64,000 bases of DNA from Flavobacterium sp. LHD-85. GTDB taxonomy: Bacteria; Bacteroidota; Bacteroidia; Flavobacteriales; Flavobacteriaceae. Position numbers and translations under genes: made by a program. Numbering within the stretch: position 1 is the stretch's first letter; each line of letters opens with the position of its first letter. Where the stretch lies: the NCBI RefSeq assembly GCF_030929595.1, contig NZ_JAVFVR010000003.1:186001-250000 (forward strand), given 5' to 3'. This document shows positions 15,214 to 23,639 of this stretch, piece by piece. The notes below the pieces were generated by a model. That model saw only the letters and a list, made by a program, of their open reading frames with translations, did not search any database and was not told where the DNA came from.

Positions 15214-15960
15214 CTATTTTACTTCTTTAATTGTTGAAGAATCAATCCAACCTTGTGTTCCGTCTGTCAATTCGATTTTTTTCCAGCCTGCAACACTTTC
15301 TAAGACATAAACTTTTGCTCCTTCGTGCAATAGAATAATACCATTTGCTGATTTTTGAGGTTCATGTCTCACTTGGCTTAATTCAGAAAATACAATAGCA
15401 ACACGATCGTTTTCAAAATGATTTTTTTCAGACATTCCAGCTGAAATACTTAAAACAAAAGCGACCAAAACGATAAACATTCCAACAAAATAAATCCTTT
15501 TTGCAAGCGTAGCATTCGAAAAATAGTACCCAATAAAACTCAATAAAAAGACAAAACCAAGCACAACAGAGATTTTAGCCCAAGTATTATAATCAAAAAT
15601 GGAAGTAAAATTCTGGATCAGTTTGGCGAAACCTACTTTCGGAACTTCTTTGATTTCGTCAATCGTCAGTTTTTTGGCAAATTTTAGATTGTTTAAAGTC
15701 TCAGGATCATTTGGTTTAAGAACCAAAGCCTTTTCATAATTATAAATCGAAGGTGCAACCTGATTTAGTTTGTAATAACAGTTTCCAAGATTAAAATACA
15801 CTTCGGCAGAATGTAATTTATCTTCTTTTATGATGTTCTCATAAACTTGCGCAGCTTCTTTATATTGCCCTTTTTGGTACAATGCATTAGCCGATTCAAA
15901 GCGACCTTGCGCAAAGAAAACCTGCGAGATGAATAAAAAGAGATATAATATGTTTTTCAT
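15214..15960 (-). CDS. batE: BatE-like TPR and SH3 domain membrane protein
   Basis: The 248-aa product has a signal peptide (residues 1-17), tetratricopeptide repeats over about 20-100 (ALYQKGQYKEAAQVYENII, then VYFNLGNCYYKLNQVAPSIYNYEKAL), two membrane segments (about 133-150 and 155-175) and a bacterial SH3-like domain at the C-terminus (GAKVYVLESVAGWKKIELTDG). It is the last gene of the bat operon and was linked in other bacteria to aerotolerance and envelope stress, although the mechanism is unsettled. It is separated from batD by a 57-base gap holding a hairpin repeat. Confidence 0.85.
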   Translation of the reverse strand: MKNILYLFLFISQVFFAQGRFESANALYQKGQYKEAAQVYENIIKEDKLHSAEVYFNLGNCYYKLNQVAPSIYNYEKALVLKPNDPETLNNLKFAKKLTIDEIKEVPKVGFAKLIQNFTSIFDYNTWAKISVVLGFVFLLSFIGYYFSNATLAKRIYFVGMFIVLVAFVLSISAGMSEKNHFENDRVAIVFSELSQVRHEPQKSANGIILLHEGAKVYVLESVAGWKKIELTDGTQGWIDSSTIKEVK

Positions 15961-15972
15961 CTTATTTTGTTT

Positions 15973-16005
15973 AAACCTAACAGGTTTTTAAAACCTGTCA
16001 GGTTT
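15973..16005. repeat. Intercistronic hairpin between batD and batE
   Basis: AAACCTAACAGGTTT (15973-15987) and AAACCTGTCAGGTTT (15991-16005) pair over 15 bases with one mismatch and a 3-base loop. There is little U-tract, so it is more likely a dispersed repeat or an mRNA-stabilising hairpin than a terminator inside the operon. Confidence 0.65.
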
Positions 16006-16017
16006 GTTTTATTACGT

Positions 16018-17763
16018 TTAAACAATCTGTTTTTCTAATTCAGAAATAATCATAACCGCTTTATCATAATCCTGTTGAATAGAAGCGCTCGAAGCTGGTG
16101 CATAACGGGCAAATTCGCAATTTTCAGTCAAAGCAATAAAATTCTGAACCGTTTCTGCATTGGCATTTCTAGACAATAGCAATTCTCTAATATTGTCTTT
16201 GCTCATTTCTGAAGTTTCAATATGCAGTTTTGCTTTCAAGAAATTATGCATTGCTTTTTCTAATGCGATATAGAAAGGCTCTTTGTTGTTAAGATGTTTC
16301 TTCGCTTGCGATAGATATTTCTTAGCCAGTTTATTGTTCATTCTAATTCTATTTCCAGTAACATCACTATCCATGGCTTCTTTTTTCTTTCTAGCTAAAA
16401 TGATGATCGGAATAATGATAAATGGAGCAAACAGTAACCCTAAATACAGATTTGAATCATAAAAATCTTTTTTCTCAATAGGAATTAAGGCCGTTTTAGA
16501 TTTAATATTTTTGAATTGATCTGCTTTTGCTATAACATTTTTAGAAGCCGTTCCTGTATTTGCTTCAGCAGGCGTTGGTCCGTCTAAAACATCAATCATA
16601 ATTTCTTTTGAAGTGATGGTTTTATAAGTACCCGTACTCAAATCAAAATAAGAAAACTGCATTGGTTTGATCGCATATTTTCCTCTGTATTGCGGTACAA
16701 TAGTATATTTATCTGTAATTCTTCCAGACATACCAGTCAAAGAAGTAGTCACGTTTTCATCATGAACCGGATCATACATTTCCAACGCATTTGGCACAAC
16801 TGGTTTTGGAAGCGTAAATAACTTCATGTTTCCAGTTCCCTGCGCACTTACGATTAGATCAAGGCCTTCACCATTTTTAAGTGTTGTTTTTGATGGAGTA
16901 ACGGTAAAATTCAATCTTCCGACAGCACCAGTAAATCCTTCCGGTTTGCTGCTTTCAGGAAGTGGTCTTACATTGATAGTTCTGGCGCCAGCAGAAACTA
17001 CTTTATTGTCTTCTGTAATGATCATTTGACCAAACATATCACGGCGATTTGTTGGCAATTGTACACCAATATCTAGTGAAAGAGGTTCAATAGTAAGCTT
17101 TCCTGATTTCTGAGGATATAAAATGGTCTTTTTTAAGATTACATAATAAGCCTGCTGTCCTTGGAAAGAGCCTTGTTGTACAGAAAGCTGTTTAACATCA
17201 ATATTCTGATTCCAGAAATCATTGTATTTAGGTTTTGCCAGTTCTTTAAAACCAGTAACGCCAATATTATTAAAATATAATTTGTAAACGACTGTAATAG
17301 GTTCGTTTACGTACGGATTTGTTTTTGATATTTCGGCAACGAGTTCCAATAATTCATTTCCAGAACCTTGTGGTCTGTCATTTGGATCTCTTTCCTGAGC
17401 CACTGCATTGGTTACTGTAACCTTTATTGGGGTAGTTTTATAAACTTGGCCATTGAATTCTATAGCGGCCTGTTTTATTGTAATGGCACCTTTTCGCTCT
17501 GGCTGTAAGATATAAGAATATATTTTTTGAAAAGAGCTTCGGCCATTTACCCATGATTGGCTAATTTGTTGGCTTGGCCCCGCAACCATTCTAAATCCCT
17601 CAAAAGAAGGTTGCTCGAAATTGTCTCCGTCCACATTCATGATAAAATCTATGCGAAGTCTTTCATTTATTCCAAGCGAGTTTTTGCTGACTCTGGCTTC
17701 AAATTGTACCTGAGCCATTAGTCCCTGAAAAGCGAGTAGAAATAGAATTAGGTATCTTTTCAT
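16018..17763 (-). CDS. batD: BatD family protein
   Basis: The 581-aa product has a signal peptide (residues 1-17, ending LMAQ), a long periplasmic region of beta-sandwich oxygen-tolerance domains (recognisable starts such as FEARVSKNSLGINERLRIDF and VNEPITVVYKLYF), one membrane segment near residues 437-455 (YLGLLFAPFIIIPIIILARKK), and a helical cytoplasmic tail containing KYLSQAKKHLNNKEPFYIALE. This layout matches BatD. It stands between batC and batE and is predicted to be the large periplasmic component of the Bat complex. The ATG start is at 17761-17763. Confidence 0.9.
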   Translation of the reverse strand: MKRYLILFLLAFQGLMAQVQFEARVSKNSLGINERLRIDFIMNVDGDNFEQPSFEGFRMVAGPSQQISQSWVNGRSSFQKIYSYILQPERKGAITIKQAAIEFNGQVYKTTPIKVTVTNAVAQERDPNDRPQGSGNELLELVAEISKTNPYVNEPITVVYKLYFNNIGVTGFKELAKPKYNDFWNQNIDVKQLSVQQGSFQGQQAYYVILKKTILYPQKSGKLTIEPLSLDIGVQLPTNRRDMFGQMIITEDNKVVSAGARTINVRPLPESSKPEGFTGAVGRLNFTVTPSKTTLKNGEGLDLIVSAQGTGNMKLFTLPKPVVPNALEMYDPVHDENVTTSLTGMSGRITDKYTIVPQYRGKYAIKPMQFSYFDLSTGTYKTITSKEIMIDVLDGPTPAEANTGTASKNVIAKADQFKNIKSKTALIPIEKKDFYDSNLYLGLLFAPFIIIPIIILARKKKEAMDSDVTGNRIRMNNKLAKKYLSQAKKHLNNKEPFYIALEKAMHNFLKAKLHIETSEMSKDNIRELLLSRNANAETVQNFIALTENCEFARYAPASSASIQQDYDKAVMIISELEKQIV

Positions 17764-17859
17764 TACTTGTTTAATCGTTGTTTATTTTAACTGTTTAATC
17801 GTTTAGTCGTTTGAATATTTCTTTTAATAAACATTAACGACTAAACGATTTAAATTATT

Positions 17860-18624
17860 TTACCAGTCTTTTTCTGTTTTCTTAGGACTGCCTTTTACTT
17901 TTTGAGCGTTTACTTTGTCCTGAATTTTCTTCTCTTCATTATTTACCGCATCTAATAAATTCTGAACACGCTCTTTTGATATTCCGCCAGGCTGTGGTTT
18001 TGGCTGTCCTTGGTTGTCAGATTTATCATCTTGCTTAGGATCATTTTTGCCATCTTTTTTGTCTTTGTCCTGGTCGCCTTTATCGTCTTTTTTATCCTTG
18101 TCTTTATCTTTATTGTTGTCCTTGTTTTTGTCTTTATTTTTATCCTTATCCTTGTCTTTGTCCTTGTTTTTATCTTTGTTCTGATCGTTTTTAGGTGGAT
18201 TTTCTTTTAGTTTTTGTTTGGCGTAAGCATAATTGTAACGTGTTTCATCATCGGTTGGATCGTTACGTAGCGCTTGTTTGTACGCTTCAACTGCCTGCGT
18301 ATAATCTTTCTCTTTCATGAAAGTGTTTCCAAGATTATGATAAGCCTTGTGTTTCTCGGGTCTCGTTTTGGCATTTTTTATCGCTTTCGCGTAAGCAAAT
18401 TTAGCTTCCGAAATCTGATTTTGTCTGTAGATGGTATTTCCTAAATTGTATGGAGCAGCAGATTTTTTAGGAAATTTTGATTCCGAAATTCTATAGTTTG
18501 CTTCAGCATCAGTAAATTTATTCTGCTTATATTCTTCATTCCCAGCAGGCAATGTTTTGTCTTTTTCTTGAGCAGCAGCTGCAAAAGAAACGGTTAGTAA
18601 AATATAAAGGAGTAAATTTTTCAT
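17860..18624 (-). CDS. batC: BatC-like TPR protein with Lys/Asp-rich tail
   Basis: The 254-aa exported protein has a signal peptide (KNLLLYILLTVSFAAAAQ) and three to four TPR units (about 28-140, for example AAPYNLGNTIYRQNQISEAKFAYAKAI). Residues about 145-205 are almost entirely K, D and N repeats of the KDKDKNKD type, then a Pro-Gln-rich bridge and a short helix. The ATG at 18622-18624 sits right before the signal peptide; a longer upstream frame runs into repeat sequence. TPR domains suggest it scaffolds BatA/BatB. The Lys/Asp run is probably flexible and may vary in length between strains. Confidence 0.85.
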   Translation of the reverse strand: MKNLLLYILLTVSFAAAAQEKDKTLPAGNEEYKQNKFTDAEANYRISESKFPKKSAAPYNLGNTIYRQNQISEAKFAYAKAIKNAKTRPEKHKAYHNLGNTFMKEKDYTQAVEAYKQALRNDPTDDETRYNYAYAKQKLKENPPKNDQNKDKNKDKDKDKDKNKDKNKDNNKDKDKDKKDDKGDQDKDKKDGKNDPKQDDKSDNQGQPKPQPGGISKERVQNLLDAVNNEEKKIQDKVNAQKVKGSPKKTEKDW

Positions 18625-18635
18625 TCTAGTTTTAT

Positions 18636-18700
18636 TTTTTTTCGCCACGAATTTGCTTCGCCTATTCACTATCGTTCGGGTCACTAATTGGTGCTAATTT
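18636..18700 (-). repeat. Dispersed GCCACGAATT leader repeat ahead of batC
   Basis: On the minus strand the sequence runs AATTAGTG...AATTCGTGGC followed by an A-rich run and the batC start. The same order of blocks occurs at 28195-28232 before the AlbA_2 gene. The repeat fills the gap between batB and batC. Confidence 0.6.
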
Positions 18701-18702
18701 TT

Positions 18703-19737
18703 TTATTTCTTTTCATTAAATAAATCCAACTCTTTGATCCAGCTTGTTTTTCTTTCCAACAAGAAAATGTCTAGGAAAAGCAGTAAAAATGCAAATCCGA
18801 TAAACCATTGAAACTGCGATTGGAACTCAGCCATTTGTGTTGCTTCAAATTCTGTTTTCTGAATATTGTTCAAAGCATTTTTTACATATTCTAAAACTTC
18901 TTTTGTACTTCCGCCGTAAACATAACCACCTTTTGTTGCTTTTGCAATTGTTTTTAAACCTTCTTGATTTAATTTGGTGATAACCGTTTCTCCGTTTTGA
19001 TCTTTTTGATAGCCTCTTACAACGCCATTTTCTTTTAACGGAATTGTTCCTCCTCTTTCTGTTCCAACACCAATTGTAATGATTTTCATTCCTAATTTAT
19101 TGGCTTCTTCTGCTGCAGCAATCGCACCTTCAGAATGATCTTCACCATCAGAAATTAGAATTAATAATTTGCTGGTTTTACTTTTTTCATCAAAATAGGT
19201 TGATGACAATTTAATCGCTTCGTCCAACGATGTTCCTTGAGATGAAACCATTCCAGGACTCATGCTCTGTAAAAACATTTTTGCAACACTATAATCTGAT
19301 GTAATTGGCAAAACTGGAAATGCGCTTCCTGCATAAGCTACAATCCCGATTCTATCACTTCCTAAATTATTAATGATCTGAGAAACGAGCTGTTTGCTTT
19401 TTTCCAAACGGCTAGGGACAACGTCTTCTGCCAGCATACTTTTAGAAACGTCGACAGCAAAAACGATATCAATACCTTCTCGTTTTACGGTTTCCATCTT
19501 GGTTCCAATCTTCGGATTTACCAAACCGATAATCAAACAGGTAAGAGCCAGAAGAATGACTACGATTTTTAAAACAGGTTTAAAAACCGATTTCTCAGGG
19601 CTCAATCTTTTTACCATTTCTAAATCACCAAATTCGCGTTGTGTTCTTCTTTTCCAATACATATTGAAAAGGAAAATACATACCACAATCGGGATAAGCA
19701 GTAAGAGATATAAATATTTTTTTTCGTCTAATTCCAT
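18703..19737 (-). CDS. batB: BatB-like VWA membrane protein
   Basis: The 344-aa protein has a first membrane helix at about 8-26, a second at about 55-73, a VWA domain (about 88-285) with MIDAS residues D96, S98 and S100 (FAVDVSKSML), and a third membrane helix near the C-terminus (FQWFIGFAFLLLFLDIFLL). That order is the BatA/BatB layout. It lies directly after batA and before batC. I take the ATG at 19735-19737; the frame continues upstream for 16 residues into hairpin repeat sequence. Confidence 0.9.
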   Translation of the reverse strand: MELDEKKYLYLLLLIPIVVCIFLFNMYWKRRTQREFGDLEMVKRLSPEKSVFKPVLKIVVILLALTCLIIGLVNPKIGTKMETVKREGIDIVFAVDVSKSMLAEDVVPSRLEKSKQLVSQIINNLGSDRIGIVAYAGSAFPVLPITSDYSVAKMFLQSMSPGMVSSQGTSLDEAIKLSSTYFDEKSKTSKLLILISDGEDHSEGAIAAAEEANKLGMKIITIGVGTERGGTIPLKENGVVRGYQKDQNGETVITKLNQEGLKTIAKATKGGYVYGGSTKEVLEYVKNALNNIQKTEFEATQMAEFQSQFQWFIGFAFLLLFLDIFLLERKTSWIKELDLFNEKK

Positions 19738-19871
19738 AAATGTTTTTAAATTCCAATGTTGAAATTTCAAATTCCAAACTTTCAAATTTTCATTTTACTT
19801 CTAAATTAAGTTTCCAGTTTTAGATTCAAATTCAACTTGGAATTTGGAATTTAAAATTTGGAATTTCTTAA
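19738..19871. repeat. AATTCCAAATT repeat cluster between batA and batB
   Basis: This 134-base gap is filled by alternating AATTCCAA and TTGGAATT blocks (for example near 19745-19775 and 19835-19866), which can fold into several alternative hairpins. The same motif family forms terminators at 15165, 31539 and 43364. Confidence 0.6.
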
Positions 19872-20873
19872 TTAAATGAAGCTTCTATAAACCGTATTTC
19901 TTAATCCAACTTCTAGTAACAACAGAAAGCCTGCAAATAAAACAAAAAACCTGTACTTTTCGTCATAATCATAGAATTTCAATTCTTGAATTTCTGTTGT
20001 TTCTAACTTGTTGATTGAATTGTATATTTCTGCTAATTTAGCATTGCTTGTGGCTCTAAAATAAGTCCCATCTGTTTTTCTAGCGATGCTTCTCATTAGT
20101 TTTTCGTCAATTTCAACTTTCTGCATTTTGAATAAGAAACCGCCATTTGGAGCGTACGCGTATGGAGATTCTGCCATTCCGTTTGTTCCAAGACCAATTG
20201 TGTAAACTTTAATTCCGTATTGTTTTGCAATATCAGATGCTGTTTCTGGTTCAATAAAACCGGCATTATTAACACCATCAGTCATTAAAATAACTACTCG
20301 ACTTTTTGCTTTACTGTCTTTTAGACGATTTACAGCAGTTGCCAATCCCATTCCAATTCCAGTTCCATCTTGTAGCACATTATCATATTTAATGCCTTTT
20401 ATAGCTTCAAGAATTATGGCTTTATCACTCGTAACAGGAGTTTTTGTATACGCTTCAGAAGCATATAAAACCAATCCGATTCTGTCATTTGGTCTTTCTT
20501 CAACGAAATCTGCTGCAACTCTTTTCAAAGCTTCCATACGGTTTGGCTTTAAATCTTTTGCCAGCATAGATCCAGAAACGTCAATTGCCATTACAATATC
20601 AATTCCTTTTGTTGTTTTAGTCTGGTTGCTAATGTCTACTGTTCTTGGTCGTGCCAACGCTATAATCAAGGAACATAAAGCAAGAATTCTAAAAACATAT
20701 AGAGCAGGTTTGAATTTTGTCCAAAACGATTCGCTGTTTTGAAATCCCGCTGTCGAACTCATTTTTAAGGTCGCCGACTGCTGGTTGCGTTTCCAGAAAA
20801 ACCAGATTATCGCAATCGGAATTAATAGGAACAACCAAAGAAATTCTGGATTTAAAAAAGTGATCTTACTCAT
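19872..20873 (-). CDS. batA: BatA-like VWA membrane protein
   Basis: The 333-aa product begins with the BatA-typical ITFLNPEFLWLFLLIPI membrane segment, has a second helix at about 60-75, and a VWA domain (about 88-275) with D98, S100 and S102 (AIDVSGSML) plus the conserved ILMTDGVNNAG strand. A last membrane helix occupies about 305-325. Its ATG overlaps the stop of the upstream gene by one base (TAATG), so translation is coupled. BatA-type proteins are thought to be partners or clients of the MoxR ATPase encoded at the operon head. Confidence 0.92.
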   Translation of the reverse strand: MSKITFLNPEFLWLFLLIPIAIIWFFWKRNQQSATLKMSSTAGFQNSESFWTKFKPALYVFRILALCSLIIALARPRTVDISNQTKTTKGIDIVMAIDVSGSMLAKDLKPNRMEALKRVAADFVEERPNDRIGLVLYASEAYTKTPVTSDKAIILEAIKGIKYDNVLQDGTGIGMGLATAVNRLKDSKAKSRVVILMTDGVNNAGFIEPETASDIAKQYGIKVYTIGLGTNGMAESPYAYAPNGGFLFKMQKVEIDEKLMRSIARKTDGTYFRATSNAKLAEIYNSINKLETTEIQELKFYDYDEKYRFFVLFAGFLLLLEVGLRNTVYRSFI

Positions 20874-22507
20874 TAGTTGTTTGCTCTTTGAAGTTCAACA
20901 GAATTTAAGATTCGAGTTGTAATCTCGTTTGCATAAGTATCGCCCTCTTCATGTAAAATCATGATTTGCTGTAAACCTTGATCTTGTTTGAAAAGTAATA
21001 ATTCATAATATGCTTTTGTACTCGTTTTGGTTGCTGGATTCAAAACAGTCATTGTTCCGTAACCTTTTATCCCCTGAATACCTTCGTTTGTTTGAAAATC
21101 TTCTTGTTTTACTATAATATTTTGCCCGCCTTGAGCTTCAATAATTTTTAATGTGCCTTCAAGGGTTTTGTTTAAGTCAATATCAGTTGGCTGTTTAAAT
21201 TTAGATGTTGAAACGGTTACATAGAAATTGTCAATCATGCTTCCGTATGTAAAAAGTTGCATCTCCTTGATAAGAGCCATTGCTTCTTTTGGAAGTACCT
21301 TTTGCGCGTCCATTCTTTTTAAAACTTTTGGAGTTTCTATAAGAACAGCTGGATTTCCGTACGCACTTTTTACCCATTCGCCTTCTAATAATTCTTTAGA
21401 CGGATGCCCAATTATATTGTCTTTTACGTAATTGAACCCTTTGGTAACCACAAAGAAAGTTGTTGTAGCAAACAATAAAAGTATGACGGCAGCAACAGCA
21501 TAACCGATTCTTGCATTACGCTGTTTCTTAAGCTGTGCCTGAATTTGCTTTTGCCTTTGCGCTTCGTTTAATAATTGATCTTCTATATCCTCTGGGACTT
21601 CGGTAGGAATAGCATTATCAAGCGTTAAAATTACTTTCTGGATTTTATTTTTATCTTCTTTAATTTCGAATTCAAGCGGTTTTGATTTCGCAAATTTTAC
21701 TAAATCGGCTTGACGTAAAACGCGCTCTAAGTTTTCTACTGTTTCTGGCGTAAGCGTCATTTTCTTTTGAGTAGATGCTGTTCTGATTGCAGCAATTAAC
21801 TCAGAAGTTGTGCTTTCCATGGCAGGAATATGAATAGCTTCTTCGATATAATTACGAGCAATATCAGTTAGTTCACTATAATATTCTTTAATTTCACCTT
21901 TTTGAACCAGTTCTTTTTGCTCTAAGTTGTTTAATAAACTAGTCGCTTTTTCAATTGGTGTTTTGTAAACTTCCTCTTCGATTTTTTTCAGCTGGCGTTT
22001 TTTAACGTACCAATAAACAAAAGCTCCGATCCCGATAATAGCTAAGGCAATTAAAACATAAATCCACCAATTGCCGATTCCTTCGTCAACAGTGGAAATA
22101 TCTTTAATGTCGTACATTTTTTGTTGTAAAGTGTCCACTTTCACAGCGGCAACTTCAACTTTAATAGAATCGCTATAAAAAGGCTTTTTGTCTATTAAAA
22201 TCTTAACGCTTGGAATTGTATAACGACCAGAATCAAACTGAGTTAAGCCATATTTTTTGATTAACTCATATGTGTCATCCTTCTTTACCGTATCAACAGG
22301 ATAAGATTGAATTACTTCTAATGGTCCAATGTTTTTAAGCTTAGGAAATTCAACTTTTGATTTTGAGCTTACGACCGTTTTAAGCGTCAGTTTAAACTCT
22401 GCACCAATTTTGTTTTTTGTGGTATCAATGCTTGTTTCTACTGGTTTCTGCTGGGCAAAAATCATAGTAGAAAAGAACAATAAAAATATATAAAGTTTAA
22501 ATTTCAT
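20873..22507 (-). CDS. BatD-like two-helix membrane protein of the bat operon
   Basis: The 544-aa protein has a signal peptide (1-18), a periplasmic beta domain with BatD-like opening (IDTTKNKIGAEFKLTLKTVV) and the segment FDSGRYTIPSVKILID, a membrane helix at about 149-167, a helical cytoplasmic region (KTPIEKATSLLNNLEQ, then EYYSELTDIARNYIEEAIHIPAMESTTSELI) and a second helix at about 332-352, followed by about 190 residues on the outer side. The middle part resembles the tail of BatD or DUF4381 proteins. It is usually left as hypothetical. It is placed between the DUF58 gene and batA, and its stop overlaps the batA start. Confidence 0.75.
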   Translation of the reverse strand: MKFKLYIFLLFFSTMIFAQQKPVETSIDTTKNKIGAEFKLTLKTVVSSKSKVEFPKLKNIGPLEVIQSYPVDTVKKDDTYELIKKYGLTQFDSGRYTIPSVKILIDKKPFYSDSIKVEVAAVKVDTLQQKMYDIKDISTVDEGIGNWWIYVLIALAIIGIGAFVYWYVKKRQLKKIEEEVYKTPIEKATSLLNNLEQKELVQKGEIKEYYSELTDIARNYIEEAIHIPAMESTTSELIAAIRTASTQKKMTLTPETVENLERVLRQADLVKFAKSKPLEFEIKEDKNKIQKVILTLDNAIPTEVPEDIEDQLLNEAQRQKQIQAQLKKQRNARIGYAVAAVILLLFATTTFFVVTKGFNYVKDNIIGHPSKELLEGEWVKSAYGNPAVLIETPKVLKRMDAQKVLPKEAMALIKEMQLFTYGSMIDNFYVTVSTSKFKQPTDIDLNKTLEGTLKIIEAQGGQNIIVKQEDFQTNEGIQGIKGYGTMTVLNPATKTSTKAYYELLLFKQDQGLQQIMILHEEGDTYANEITTRILNSVELQRANN

Positions 22508-22695
22508 TTGATTAACGATTGAAGATTAACGATTTTTGATTTTTGATTTTTCCAAGGATTGTCAATAGTTTTCTAAAATTGTAATCTTTAATTTTTATGA
22601 ATTATTTTTTGATGTTTTGATACTTAAAACAAAAATTGATTTTAATTGATTCACTTCTTCTTTTGCTTTCAGGATTTTACTAAAATCAAAAATCC

Positions 22696-23559
22696 TTATC
22701 TCGATTTGAAATAGCCTAATAGTTTAGTAACGTAATTTTCGTCTACTCTGGTATTTACAATTCCTGCTCCAGATTTACGGAAGGTATCTTTAAAATAATT
22801 TAGTTTCTCCTGATAGTGCTTCTCATAATTCATACGAACAGCTTTTGAACTTGTATCAACCAATTGTATTTTTCCTGTTTCAGAATCCAGCATGGAGACC
22901 ATTCCTAAATTTGGAATTTTTTCTTCACGCATGTCATAAACACGAACACCAGTAATATCATGTTTTTTAGAAGCAATTTTTAAAGTATGCTCATAAGAAT
23001 CAGACATAAAATCTGAAATCATAAAAATAATGGCTTTCTTTTTTTGAGTTCCAGATAAAAATTTCAAGGCTTGAGCAATGTCTGTTTTATGACTTTTTGG
23101 CTCAAATTCAATCAATTCACGGATGATGCGAAGTACGTGAGAACGTCCTTTTTTGGGCGGAATATATAATTCGACAGTATCAGAAAATAGTATTAGACCA
23201 ATTTTATCATTATTCTGTGTAGCCGAAAAAGCCATCGTTGCCGCAATTTCGGTTACGATGTCTTTCTTGAATTGATTTTTAGAACCAAAAGATTCAGAAC
23301 CCGAGATATCAACCATTAAAACCATGGTTAGTTCGCGTTCTTCTTCAAATACTTTAACGTGAGCTTCGTTATAGCGTGCGGTTACATTCCAATCGATGTT
23401 ACGAATATCATCTCCGTATTGGTATTGACGCACCTCGCTAAACGTCATTCCTCGTCCTTTAAATGAAGAGTGGTATTCTCCCGAAAAGATATGATTGCTC
23501 AGTCTTTTCGTTTTGATTTCTATTTTCCGTACTTTTTTTAAAAGCTCTTTTGTATCCAT
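22696..23559 (-). CDS. DUF58 domain-containing protein
   Basis: The 287-aa cytosolic protein carries the DUF58 signature (GRGMTFSEVRQYQYGDD, then IDWNVTAR) followed by a VWA-like fold with D84, S86 and S88 (LMVDISGSES) and the strand IIFMISDFMSD. DUF58 genes sit almost always after moxR; the pair is believed to work as an AAA ATPase with a VWA-type adaptor. Here it follows moxR by 80 bases holding a GTTTCAAG-type hairpin. The ATG is at 23557-23559. Confidence 0.9.
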   Translation of the reverse strand: MDTKELLKKVRKIEIKTKRLSNHIFSGEYHSSFKGRGMTFSEVRQYQYGDDIRNIDWNVTARYNEAHVKVFEEERELTMVLMVDISGSESFGSKNQFKKDIVTEIAATMAFSATQNNDKIGLILFSDTVELYIPPKKGRSHVLRIIRELIEFEPKSHKTDIAQALKFLSGTQKKKAIIFMISDFMSDSYEHTLKIASKKHDITGVRVYDMREEKIPNLGMVSMLDSETGKIQLVDTSSKAVRMNYEKHYQEKLNYFKDTFRKSGAGIVNTRVDENYVTKLLGYFKSR

Positions 23560-23562
23560 TTG

Positions 23563-23639
23563 ATTTGTTTAAAGTTTAAAGTTTAAAAGTTTCAAGTTTG
23601 TCTTGTAACAACTTGAAACCTGAAACTTGAAACAAATTT
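23563..23639. repeat. GTTTCAAGTTT hairpin repeat between moxR and the DUF58 gene
   Basis: Blocks of AAAGTTTAAAG and GTTTCAAGTTT on one side and AACTTGAAACCTGAAACTTGAAAC on the other pair across a short loop. It resembles other intergenic dispersed hairpins in this window and probably does not end transcription, since the operon continues. Confidence 0.55.

Noticed and set aside
18010..18210. Plus-strand frame of alternating hydrophobic residues opposite batC
   Set aside because: It is the antisense of the Lys/Asp tract of BatC, which automatically gives Val/Phe/Ile-rich translation; not a membrane protein.
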